Shown here piece by piece: positions 7,092-14,979 of a stretch of DNA of 24,702 nt (position 1 is its first letter; each line of letters opens with the position of its first letter). Origin of the DNA: Rhodobacteraceae bacterium UBA1943 (GTDB lineage: Bacteria; Pseudomonadota; Alphaproteobacteria; Rhodobacterales; Rhodobacteraceae). The translations under genes and the position numbers were made by a program. The stretch covers positions 1 to 24,702 of the forward strand of contig DDEX01000012.1 of the NCBI GenBank assembly GCA_002336845.1, read 5' to 3'. The notes below the pieces were generated by a model, which saw only the letters and a program-made list of their open reading frames with translations, ran no database searches and was not told the DNA's origin.

Positions 7092-8120
7092 ATGGCAAGG
7101 GTCGATCTGACGGTGCGGGGCGGCGGCGTGTTCGGCCTGTCAGTGGCGTTCGAGGCCGCCCGCCGCGGCGCAAGGGTGCGACTGGTCGAGACGGCGCAGA
7201 TTGGTGCGGGGTCATCAGGCGGGCTGGTGGGCGCCCTGTCGCCGCATGTGCCGGAAAACTGGAACCCCAAAAAGCAGTTCCAACTGGAAAGCCTGCTGAT
7301 GGCAGAAGATTTCTGGGGTGCGGTCGAGGCGGCCTCGGGCCTGCCCACCGGTTTTGGCCGCGTGGGCCGCCTGCAGCCGCTGGCAGATGACCGCGCCGCC
7401 GCTCTGGCCCGCACACGGGGTGACAATGCCATGCGGCTGTGGCAGGGCAAAGCCCGTTGGCAGGTCATCCCCGCCACCGGCGCGGCGTGGGAGCCGACCA
7501 GCCCCTCGGGCCAGCTGATCCACGACACACTCTCGGCCCGGTTGCACCCGCGCATGGCCGCAGCGGCCCTTGTCGCCGCGATCCGGCAGTGGGGCGGCGA
7601 TGTCGCCGTTGGCGATGCGCCGGACGAGGGCGCGGTGGTCTGGGCCACGGGTCTTGCCGGGTTGCAGGCGCTGACCCGTGACCTTGGCCAACCTGCGGGC
7701 GATGGGGTAAAAGGCCAGGCGCTGTCGCTGCGCCTCGACGCTCGGGACTTGCCGCAGATTTATGTGGACAGCCTGCACATCATTCCACATGCCGACGGCA
7801 CCGTGGCCATCGGCTCGACCAGTGAAAACCGCTGGACCGATGCCACCGCCACCGATGCGCAACTGGATAGCCTTCTGGCCCGCGCCCGCGCCGCTCTGCC
7901 CTGCCTCAACGGGGCCCCCGTGCTGGACCGCTGGGCCGGCGTGCGCCCGCGCGCAACCTCCAAGGCTCCTATCCTGGGCCAATGGCCGCGCAGGCCGGGC
8001 CATTTCGTCGCCAATGGCGGCTTCAAGATCGGCTTCGGCATGGCCCCCAAAGTGGCCGAGGTCATGGCTGATCTGGTGCTGGAAGGCAGGGACACCATCC
8101 CAGACGGCTTCCGCCTATGA
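7092..8120 (+). CDS. FAD-dependent oxidoreductase, MnmC C-terminal-domain-like
   Basis: This is a 342-residue DAO-superfamily flavoprotein. The dinucleotide-binding motif is near the N-terminus (GGGVFGLSVAFEAARRG, residues 10-26), followed by the acidic residue of LVE at the end of strand 2. The C-terminal FAD-binding end reads WAGVRPRATSKAPILG and then NGGFKIGFGMAPKVAE. In E. coli the C-terminal half of MnmC removes the carboxymethyl group of cmnm5(s2)U34 before MnmD methylates. Divergence from mnmD by 47 bp suggests the same pathway, but glycine-oxidase (ThiO)-like and other amine oxidases share the fold. The FAD fold is certain, the tRNA role is inferred from context, so I leave the symbol blank. 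A hairpin at 8155-8175 follows the stop. Confidence 0.8.
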   Translation: MARVDLTVRGGGVFGLSVAFEAARRGARVRLVETAQIGAGSSGGLVGALSPHVPENWNPKKQFQLESLLMAEDFWGAVEAASGLPTGFGRVGRLQPLADDRAAALARTRGDNAMRLWQGKARWQVIPATGAAWEPTSPSGQLIHDTLSARLHPRMAAAALVAAIRQWGGDVAVGDAPDEGAVVWATGLAGLQALTRDLGQPAGDGVKGQALSLRLDARDLPQIYVDSLHIIPHADGTVAIGSTSENRWTDATATDAQLDSLLARARAALPCLNGAPVLDRWAGVRPRATSKAPILGQWPRRPGHFVANGGFKIGFGMAPKVAEVMADLVLEGRDTIPDGFRL

Positions 8121-8133
8121 CCCTTTCACATTG

Positions 8134-8177
8134 GCCTAAATATCCCACGGGGGTCCGGGGGTGTGAAACCCCCGGCC
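8134..8177. terminator. CCTAAATATCCC element with CCGGGGG hairpin between convergent genes
   Basis: Between the convergent FAD-oxidoreductase and zapE genes lies CCTAAATATCCCACGGGGGT, followed by a perfect 7-bp stem CCGGGGG (8155-8161), loop TGTGAAA and CCCCCGG (8169-8175). The hairpin sits immediately before both stop regions meet and could act as a bidirectional terminator. I recognise CCTAAATATCCC followed by a G-rich/C-rich hairpin as a recurrent intergenic motif in Rhodobacterales genomes; this is from general knowledge. Only one copy is present in this window. Confidence 0.65.
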
Positions 8178-8179
8178 TG

Positions 8180-9283
8180 TCAGCCAGCGCCATCGTTGCC
8201 CCGGTCGGCGCCCCAATCCGCACCCTGCATCTCGCGCAACCGACTGGCGGTGCGCTCGAATTCAAAGCTGCCTTCGCCCTCGATATAAAGCCGCTCCGGT
8301 TCATCCGCCGCCGAGCAGATCAGCCGCACATGGCCTTCATACAGCGCATCGATCAGGGTGACAAAGCGCTTGGCCTCGTTGAAGTTCGAAGATGACAGTT
8401 GCGGCACATCCTCAAGGATCAGCACGCGAACCGCCTGGGCAATGGCCAGGTAATCGCCAGGGCCAAGCGGACGGGCGCAAAGCTCCCAGAAACTCGCGCG
8501 ACCCACACCATTGGCGAACCGCGGCAATTCCACCTCGCGCCCGTTCACCGGCAGGCGCAGGGGCGCGCCCTTGTCGCCACCTGTCAGATCGGACCAGATC
8601 GCCTCTATTGCCCCGCGCGCCTTGCCGGCGGGGTGGAAATAGACCTGCGCCCCTTGCAGGCGGTGCTGGCGATAATCGTTGGGGCTTTCCAGCTCCATCA
8701 CCTCCAGCCGGTCACGAAGGATGGCGATGAACGGCAGGAATAGCGCCCGGTTTAGTCCGTTCTTGTAAAGGTCTTCCGGCGGCCGGTTCGAGGTGGTGAC
8801 GATCACCACCCCCGCCGCCAGCAGTTTTTCAAACAACCGCCCGACGATCATCGCATCGGTGATGTCAGTGATCTGCATCTCGTCAAAAGCCAGCAGCCGC
8901 ACATCGCGTACGATCGCCTCGGCCACCGGGGCCAGTGCATCCTCGACCCCGGTCTTGCGCGCCTCGTGCAAGGCATGCTGGATTTCCTGCATGAAGGCAT
9001 GGAAATGCACGCGGCGCTTGGCCGTAATCGCTGTCGCCTCGCAGAACATATCCATAAGCATGGATTTGCCGCGCCCGACCCCACCCCACAGATACAGCCC
9101 CTTGGGAGCTACCACAGGGCGCGCGAACAGCCCGGCAAACAGCCCCGTCCGCCGCCCGGCGTTGGTTTCCAGCCACAGGCGCAGGCTTTCCAGCGCGGGC
9201 AGAACGGCCTGTTGGGCCGGATCGGGATGCAGGGTGCCCGCTGCGATGCGGGCCTGGTAAAGGTCGGTCAGGGTCTGTCGCAT
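8180..9283 (-). CDS. zapE: ZapE / AFG1-like P-loop ATPase
   Basis: This 367-residue AAA-type ATPase belongs to the AFG1/ZapE family, which is associated with FtsZ-ring constriction in bacteria and with protein quality control in mitochondria. Walker A is GGVGRGKS (residues 67-74), directly after the family motif KGLYLWGG. Walker B is LLAFDE (130-135), followed by MQITDITDAMI. The arginine-finger region TTSNRPPEDLYKNGLNR and the C-terminal motif SSNFNEAKRFVTLIDALYE are also present. Length fits the family. The ATG at 9281-9283 is the first methionine of the frame and gives the normal MRQTLTDLYQ-type start. It is convergent with the FAD oxidoreductase and divergent from the autotransporter. zapE is usually a neighbour of mdh in alphaproteobacteria; here the upstream side is occupied by the autotransporter instead. 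Confidence 0.94.
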   Translation of the reverse strand: MRQTLTDLYQARIAAGTLHPDPAQQAVLPALESLRLWLETNAGRRTGLFAGLFARPVVAPKGLYLWGGVGRGKSMLMDMFCEATAITAKRRVHFHAFMQEIQHALHEARKTGVEDALAPVAEAIVRDVRLLAFDEMQITDITDAMIVGRLFEKLLAAGVVIVTTSNRPPEDLYKNGLNRALFLPFIAILRDRLEVMELESPNDYRQHRLQGAQVYFHPAGKARGAIEAIWSDLTGGDKGAPLRLPVNGREVELPRFANGVGRASFWELCARPLGPGDYLAIAQAVRVLILEDVPQLSSSNFNEAKRFVTLIDALYEGHVRLICSAADEPERLYIEGEGSFEFERTASRLREMQGADWGADRGNDGAG

Positions 9284-9495
9284 CGGGCAAATCTAGCTTG
9301 CCGCGTCGCAGAACGAAAGGTGCCGCGGCGGGGCAAAGGCACCGGCAGAAACGTCGCCCGGCCCCTTCTGTCGCAAAAGCGTGCGGTCTTTGCCCTAATC
9401 AGGCCAAATCACAAATAAATTGATTGAGGCCCGGGTCGCCCTTAACGTGCAGCCCACAAGCTGCTTTCACCCTGCCGCGCGTCAGGAAAAATATT
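9284..9495. promoter_or_regulatory. Intergenic region upstream of autotransporter and zapE
   Basis: This 212-bp gap is the longest in the window and must hold the promoters of the divergent zapE and autotransporter genes. A locally AT-rich segment (CAAATCACAAATAAATTGATTG, about 9405-9426) stands out. A weak candidate promoter for the autotransporter is TTGATT (9420-9425) with TAACGT (9443-9448) at 17-base spacing. A ribosome binding site, AGGAAAA at 9484-9490, precedes the chosen ATG at 9496 by 5 bases. Confidence 0.35.
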
Positions 9496-12400
9496 ATGAA
9501 CAAATGCCCACAGACCCGCATCCGGCTGCTTGCCACGACAGCAATTGTCTTGGCATTCCTGCTTCCCTCCGCATCTGCCGAAGCGCAGACATTCGACAAT
9601 GGCGCTGGCACCAATCTATGGGGCACCGGCCAGAACTGGAACCCCAACCAGGTGCCGAACGGCAATAACGCCGATGCGGTCATCAGCAGCGCGGTCAGCA
9701 CCGCAGTGGGCCTTGGCGGCAACAGCTATACCGTCAACACCCTGACCTTGCACGGCACGGGCCTGACGCTGAGCGATGGCACCATCGTGATGGCGGGCAG
9801 TGGTGCCAAGATCACGATGGGCGACACCCCAACAGACACCAATTTCATCGGAACGGCCCTGACCTTCAACACCGCGACGGTGATCGAGGTCAACACTGAT
9901 ACCGCAGGGCACGGACTGGCCCTGACTGGCGCAACGGGCGGGTCTGGAGCCATCACCAAAACCGGCAGCGGCATTCTGCAATTCGGAGGAACGACAACCC
10001 ACACCGGCGGCATAAATGTTCAGGCGGGCGTTGTGATCGTTGCCAATGGCGGCGCCGCAGACGCGCTGAACGCTTCTGGCGGCACCGCGCAGATTGATGC
10101 AGGCGGCACCGCCGCTTCCTTGACCGTGTCAAGCGGCAGCGGAACGAACAATGGCCAGGTTACCGGCGCATTGAGCGTTACTGGCGGCACGATGACCAAC
10201 GCTGGAACTGTGGGAGGCAGCACGACCGTAAGCGGTGGCACACTGCACCTGAACACCGGCAGCAACCTGTCTGACACCAACGCCCTCACGGTCAACGGCG
10301 GTGCTGTGAACGTGAATGCCAGCGACACGGCAGGGTCGCTCTCCGGCACAGGCGGGGTGATCACCCTGGCCAACGGGCAGACGCTGACGGTGGATCAGTC
10401 TGCGGCAGGCACCTTTGGCGGCACGTTCAGCGGCGCAGGCAGCCTGTCGAAAGGCGGGACCGAGACGCTGACGCTGACCGGCAACAGCAGCGGCCAGACC
10501 GGCACGATTGCCGTGACCGCCGGCGAACTGGCATATACGGGCAGCGGCGCCACAGCCGCCAGCGCCGCCGCGATCAGTGCAGGTGCCACTCTGTCGTCGG
10601 ATGGCGGCGCCTTTGGTGCGGACGGCATTGCCCTGACCGGAACGGGCGACCTGGCACTGACCGGCAATGAGGCGGTGAACAACCTGACAGGGTTCACGGG
10701 CGACATCGCGCTGACCGGCGCGGACCTGACGCTGAACGGCAGCGCAACCTATACCGTTACTGGCGCGATCACCGGCGATGGCGGCGTGACGGTGGACGGC
10801 GCCGCTGTGACCTATGGCACCGATACGGCCTATACCGGCGATACCACGGTGTATTCCGGCAGCCTGTCGCTGGCGACCGGGGTCGGGCTGGCCTCGGGCG
10901 ATCTGATCGTCAATGGCGGCACGCTGAACCTTGCCAACGGATCGTTGGGCGGCAGCACGGCGCTGGATGTGAACGGCGGTTCGGCGGTGGTTTCGGGCAC
11001 CGTAGCGGTGGGCGGGGTAACGCTGGATGGCGGCACCCTGGGCGGCGGCGGCACCCTGACCACCAGCACCTTCGCGCAATCGGGCGGCGCGCTTTCGTTC
11101 GGCACAACGGTTTCGCATTCGGGCGCCGCCACGCTGAACGGTGGCACCATCGCGGGCACCCTGAGCGGGGCGGGCAGCACAACGGTGCAGACCGGAACAA
11201 CCACGGTTTCCGGCCTGATCGATGGCGATGTCACGGTGGCCTCGGGCGGCAAGCTGCGGATCGAGAACAGCAATGCCATCGCGGGCACCATCACCACGAC
11301 CGGCTCGGTTGTCAGCTATGCCAACGGGGTGAACGAAGGCTCGGCAATCGTGCTGAACTCCAACACCACCCAGCTAGAGGTGCTGTCAGGCGACGTGGCG
11401 GAGCAATCCGGCGCGATCAGCGAGACCGGCGGCAGCCGCCCGCTGGAAAAGATCGGCGCGGGGACGCTGACGCTTTCAGGCGCGAATACCTATAGTGGCA
11501 CCACCACGGTTTCGGGCGGCACCCTGGCCTTGTCGGGTGGCGCGGCAATTGCCGATACAGCGGGGGTGCAAACCAGCTCTGGCACAACGCTGCGGATCGA
11601 CACGGCAGAAACCATCGGTTCGCTGGCCGGTCTGGGCAGCGTGGTGCTGAACGCCGGGCTGACCACGGGCGGCAATGATGCCAGCACGACTGTGGGTGGC
11701 GTGATCTCGGGCGCGGGCGGGCTGACCAAGGAAGGCACCGGCACGATGACGCTGACCGGGGCCAACAGCTACAGCGGCGCAACCACGGTGAACGGCGGCA
11801 CATTGGCGGTAACGGGTTCGGGCACGCTGAGTTCGACCAGCCTGACGATTGCCACTCTGGGTGCCCTGTCCACCGACGGCGGGGCGCTGGCCTCGACCCT
11901 TGCGATCAGCAACAACGGGGTCATGGCGCTGACCGGCGGCGGCGATGAAAGTATCGCCGAGGTGGATGGCGGCGGAATCATTCAGCTTTCGTCGGGCTCT
12001 GTCCTGACGCTGAATTCCGGCACGTCGGATATTGACGGCACGGTCTCTGGCGCTGGTGGGATAGACATTGCGGGCGGCACGACCAACCTGAACGGCACCA
12101 ACACCTTTACCGGCACTGCAACAGTGTCGGGCGGCACGCTGAACCTGAACAATGGTGCGGCGATTGCCGATGGCGCGGGCGTTGTGGTCAATTCCGGCAC
12201 GCTGAACGTCAACGCAGCAGAAACCATTGGCACCTTGTCTGGCAGTGGTGGCACGGTGAGCCTGACTTTCGGGCTGACGGTGGCGGGTCCGGGCACCGGC
12301 ACCTACGCGGGCGTGATTGCAGGGGCGGGCGGGCTGACACGCAGCGGATCGGGCACGACGACGCTTTCGGGCACGAATACCTACACCGGCACAACGACGG

Positions 12401-14817
12401 TTTCGGGCGGCACCCTGGCCCTGTCGGGTGGCGCGGCAATTGCCGACACGGGTGCGGTGATGGTGAACGGCGGCACGCTGGACGTGAACAACGCCGAAAC
12501 CTTCGCCAGTCTGTCGGGCAGCGGCGGGTCGGTAAACCTGGACGGCGACCTGACAGTAGGCGATGCCACCAGCACCAGCTATGCCGGGTCGATCACCGGC
12601 ACGGCAACGCTGAACAAGACCGGCACCGGCACGCTGACCCTTTCTGGCGTGTCCTCCCACACCGGCGCAATTGATGTCGAGCAGGGCACGCTGCTTTTGA
12701 CCGGCGCGATTTCCTCCACCGATCTGGAGACCTTTGCCGGTGCCGTGCTGGAAACCGATGGCGGCGTGCTGAGCGATCAGGCCGACATCACCAACGCGGG
12801 CACCTTCCGCATCACAGCCGGATCGGAAACCGTCTCCAGCGTCAGCGGGACGGGCTCTCTGGAGCTGAACACCGGCTCCCTTGTGCTGTCGGGGGGAACC
12901 TCTGCCCTTGGGGGCACCATTTCTGGCACCGGCACACTCACCATCGACGACGGGGCAACCGCCACCGTCAGCGCAAATAGCTCTGGCTACACCGCGCAGG
13001 TCACGGTGACCGATGGCACCTTGCGGGTCGTCTCGACCGGGGCCCTGGGCGGGCCGATCAGCGTGGGCAGCGCGGGCCTGCTGCAATTGCAGGGCGGCAC
13101 CCTGGGCGGCGCGATCACAAACAGCGGCGATGTCGAGGCGGCCGGGACCATCAACGGCGCGGTCACCAACAATTCCAGCGGCAGCTTTGCCACAACCGCC
13201 GCACTGGCCTTTGGTGGAACTACGTTCCAGAACGCGGGCGATGTGACCGTTGCCTTGGGCGACATGACTGGACTTGCCAGCTTTACCAACCTGTCGGGCG
13301 GGTCCACCACGGTGAACGGGCGCACGCTGGGCACGCTGAGCTACTCCAACAACGCCGGGGCGACGCTGGCGCTGATCGGCGGCACGGTCAGCGGCAATGT
13401 CACCAATGCGGGCACGCTGACGGTGGATGGCGCCTCGATCATCACCGGATCGCTGGCCAATACGGGCACGGTCGATCTGGCCGATGGCACGACAGGCGAC
13501 ACGCTGACAGCCAATGCCATCAGCGGGACAGGCAGCTATCAGCTTGATCTGAACCTGTCGGACGGAACCAGCGACCGGATCATCTCGACCACTGCGACGG
13601 CCAGCACCATCAACCTGGCCTTCAGCGTCACCGGATCGGGCTATACCAGCCCCGTAACGGTGTTCAGCGGCGCGGCGGCAGGGGCCACGGTGACCGGCGG
13701 CGGGGCGCTGCCGGTGGGCGGGCCGGTGCAATACGCGCTGATCCAGAACGGGTCTGAAATTCAGGTTGTGGGCGGCGCCAACCCCGGCATCGGCGGCGTG
13801 GCGGCCAGCGCGGCGATGACCCAATCGCTGATCGGCACCATCGTGAACCGGCCGACCAGCCCCTTCGTCTCGGGCCTTGCGGCCGAGGAAAGCTGCTCGC
13901 ACGGCGGCTATATCCGGGCGACGGGCGGCAAGGCGGATGTGCATGGCGAAAGCACCTCGAACGGGCTGACCACGGGCAGCGACATCAGCTCGACCTTCTG
14001 GGGCGTGCAGGGCGGCTATGATTTCGGTTGCTTTGACGGGCGCTTCTTTAACGGTTGGGATGGCGCGGGCGGCCTGATGCTTGGGCACAACTCCGGTTCG
14101 ACCGACCAGCTCTTGTTCTCGGATACCTCATCGCTGGCTACCGTGACCGGCGCTTTGGGCACCGAGTTCAGCCAGGATTACATTGGCCTGTATCTGGCTG
14201 GCGCCAAGGACCGACTGTCGGCAGACCTGCAACTGCGTTACGATCAGACCAAGTTCGATCTGTCAGAGCAGACCTATTCCGGCACGCCTATTGGGTTTGA
14301 CGGCCTCAGCTATTCGACCAAGGCCACCACACTGGGCGCACGGGTCAATTACCGCTTTGACCTGAACGAGGAAAAGGGCCTGAACATCATCCCGACCGCG
14401 GGCGTCAACCTGACCACGGTCAGCGGCAACAGCCTGACGCTGGCAGGGGGCGACGTGTTGGAGATTGACGGCTATACCTCTGTCGTGGGCTTTGTCGGCG
14501 CGACGGTGACCAAGACCATGATCGCCGAGGATGGGGCGACGGCCAAAGTCGCCTTTGTATCGGCCAACTATTATCAGGATTTCGGCGGTGACCGCACGGC
14601 CACGCTGTTTTCGGGTGCCGATACGCTGCCGGTGGACGTAACCTCGATAGGCGGGTTTGGCGAGGTGTCGATCGGGCTGAACTATGTCAAGATACTGGAC
14701 CCGGGAACCTTTGGTCCTGCGAAACAGTTCAACGCCTCGATCCGGGCCGATGCGCGGCTTGGGGCCAATGTCAGCAGCGCCTACAGCGTGACGGCGCAGG
14801 TGCGGTTGTCGTTCTAG
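9496..14817 (+). CDS. Giant type V autotransporter (PATR passenger plus beta-barrel)
   Basis: This 1773-residue self-secreted surface protein has a signal peptide (hydrophobic ATTAIVLAFLLPSASAEA, cleavage near residues 28-30). A very long Gly/Thr/Ser/Ala-rich passenger (about 31-1430) follows, expected to form a beta-helix. The C-terminal autotransporter barrel (about 1466-1773) ends in the outer-membrane signature LSF. The passenger opens with an NLWGTGQNWNPNQVPNG segment typical of the class. It contains at least seven passenger-associated repeat units of the form LxKxGxGTLTLSGxNTYxGTTxVxGGTL, at about residues 152, 317, 655, 742, 870, 946 and 1038. No protease motif was seen, so adhesin or surface-fibre function is more likely than enzyme activity; the ligand is unknown. 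The same frame is open 24 codons further upstream from a TTG. I chose the ATG at 9496 because of its ribosome binding site and the signal peptide. Only two cysteines (1467 and 1512) lie outside the signal peptide. Confidence 0.92.
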   Translation: MNKCPQTRIRLLATTAIVLAFLLPSASAEAQTFDNGAGTNLWGTGQNWNPNQVPNGNNADAVISSAVSTAVGLGGNSYTVNTLTLHGTGLTLSDGTIVMAGSGAKITMGDTPTDTNFIGTALTFNTATVIEVNTDTAGHGLALTGATGGSGAITKTGSGILQFGGTTTHTGGINVQAGVVIVANGGAADALNASGGTAQIDAGGTAASLTVSSGSGTNNGQVTGALSVTGGTMTNAGTVGGSTTVSGGTLHLNTGSNLSDTNALTVNGGAVNVNASDTAGSLSGTGGVITLANGQTLTVDQSAAGTFGGTFSGAGSLSKGGTETLTLTGNSSGQTGTIAVTAGELAYTGSGATAASAAAISAGATLSSDGGAFGADGIALTGTGDLALTGNEAVNNLTGFTGDIALTGADLTLNGSATYTVTGAITGDGGVTVDGAAVTYGTDTAYTGDTTVYSGSLSLATGVGLASGDLIVNGGTLNLANGSLGGSTALDVNGGSAVVSGTVAVGGVTLDGGTLGGGGTLTTSTFAQSGGALSFGTTVSHSGAATLNGGTIAGTLSGAGSTTVQTGTTTVSGLIDGDVTVASGGKLRIENSNAIAGTITTTGSVVSYANGVNEGSAIVLNSNTTQLEVLSGDVAEQSGAISETGGSRPLEKIGAGTLTLSGANTYSGTTTVSGGTLALSGGAAIADTAGVQTSSGTTLRIDTAETIGSLAGLGSVVLNAGLTTGGNDASTTVGGVISGAGGLTKEGTGTMTLTGANSYSGATTVNGGTLAVTGSGTLSSTSLTIATLGALSTDGGALASTLAISNNGVMALTGGGDESIAEVDGGGIIQLSSGSVLTLNSGTSDIDGTVSGAGGIDIAGGTTNLNGTNTFTGTATVSGGTLNLNNGAAIADGAGVVVNSGTLNVNAAETIGTLSGSGGTVSLTFGLTVAGPGTGTYAGVIAGAGGLTRSGSGTTTLSGTNTYTGTTTVSGGTLALSGGAAIADTGAVMVNGGTLDVNNAETFASLSGSGGSVNLDGDLTVGDATSTSYAGSITGTATLNKTGTGTLTLSGVSSHTGAIDVEQGTLLLTGAISSTDLETFAGAVLETDGGVLSDQADITNAGTFRITAGSETVSSVSGTGSLELNTGSLVLSGGTSALGGTISGTGTLTIDDGATATVSANSSGYTAQVTVTDGTLRVVSTGALGGPISVGSAGLLQLQGGTLGGAITNSGDVEAAGTINGAVTNNSSGSFATTAALAFGGTTFQNAGDVTVALGDMTGLASFTNLSGGSTTVNGRTLGTLSYSNNAGATLALIGGTVSGNVTNAGTLTVDGASIITGSLANTGTVDLADGTTGDTLTANAISGTGSYQLDLNLSDGTSDRIISTTATASTINLAFSVTGSGYTSPVTVFSGAAAGATVTGGGALPVGGPVQYALIQNGSEIQVVGGANPGIGGVAASAAMTQSLIGTIVNRPTSPFVSGLAAEESCSHGGYIRATGGKADVHGESTSNGLTTGSDISSTFWGVQGGYDFGCFDGRFFNGWDGAGGLMLGHNSGSTDQLLFSDTSSLATVTGALGTEFSQDYIGLYLAGAKDRLSADLQLRYDQTKFDLSEQTYSGTPIGFDGLSYSTKATTLGARVNYRFDLNEEKGLNIIPTAGVNLTTVSGNSLTLAGGDVLEIDGYTSVVGFVGATVTKTMIAEDGATAKVAFVSANYYQDFGGDRTATLFSGADTLPVDVTSIGGFGEVSIGLNYVKILDPGTFGPAKQFNASIRADARLGANVSSAYSVTAQVRLSF
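11470..11558 (+). repeat. Passenger repeat, near-identical copy A
   Basis: This 89-bp in-frame segment encodes TLSGANTYSGTTTVSGG followed by TLALSGGAAIADT. By eye it matches 12361-12449 at 80 of 89 bases, including identical runs of about 24 and 25 bases. The copies are 891 bp (297 codons) apart. Most differences are at third positions or in adjacent codons. Confidence 0.85.
12361..12449 (+). repeat. Passenger repeat, near-identical copy B
   Basis: This is the second copy of the 89-bp unit of 11470-11558, encoding TLSGTNTYTGTTTVSGG followed by TLALSGGAAIADT. The other passenger repeats in the gene share the protein pattern but are much more diverged at the DNA level, so this pair stands out as recent duplication or gene conversion. 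Confidence 0.85.
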
Positions 14818-14979
14818 GTCGCGGGTAGGGTGGCAGGTCCGGTGGTCTTAAAACCGCACTTGATCCGGGGCGGCGCAGGCCGCAGGATGAAGGGCGCGGC
14901 CAAGAAATTGCCCGTTTTGTTTTGTTGATTGGGTTTGTGATTTCGGGCCTTTGGCCAATTGTCGAAGATTGAGGGCATA
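14818..14979. promoter_or_regulatory. Autotransporter / tssK intergenic region
   Basis: This 162-bp gap separates the autotransporter stop from the first T6SS gene. A short hairpin, GCGGC-GCAG-GCCGC (14870-14883), could end the autotransporter transcript, but no T run follows it. A T/G-rich stretch (about 14906-14943, containing GTTTTGTTTTGTTGATTGGG) is unlike the surrounding GC-rich sequence and is the most likely place for the T6SS promoter. A small palindrome, GGCC-TTT-GGCC, lies at 14946-14956. I could not identify convincing -35/-10 or sigma-54 boxes. Confidence 0.4.

Noticed and set aside
9424..9495. Upstream extension of the autotransporter frame from a TTG
   Set aside because: The extra 24 residues lack a ribosome binding site, and they would bury the signal peptide. 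The ATG at 9496 has AGGAAAA at proper spacing.
11476..14088. 870-codon open frame on the minus strand, antisense to the autotransporter passenger
   Set aside because: It lies wholly inside a well-supported gene with signal peptide, repeats and barrel. The product is Arg/Gly/Ala/Gln-rich with no recognisable domain. The frame stays open because the repetitive GC-rich passenger uses few codons.
14818..14979. Sigma-54 promoter upstream of tssK
   Set aside because: Sigma-54 promoters drive some T6SS operons, but no GG-N10-GC pair in a TGGCAC/TTGC context was convincing here.
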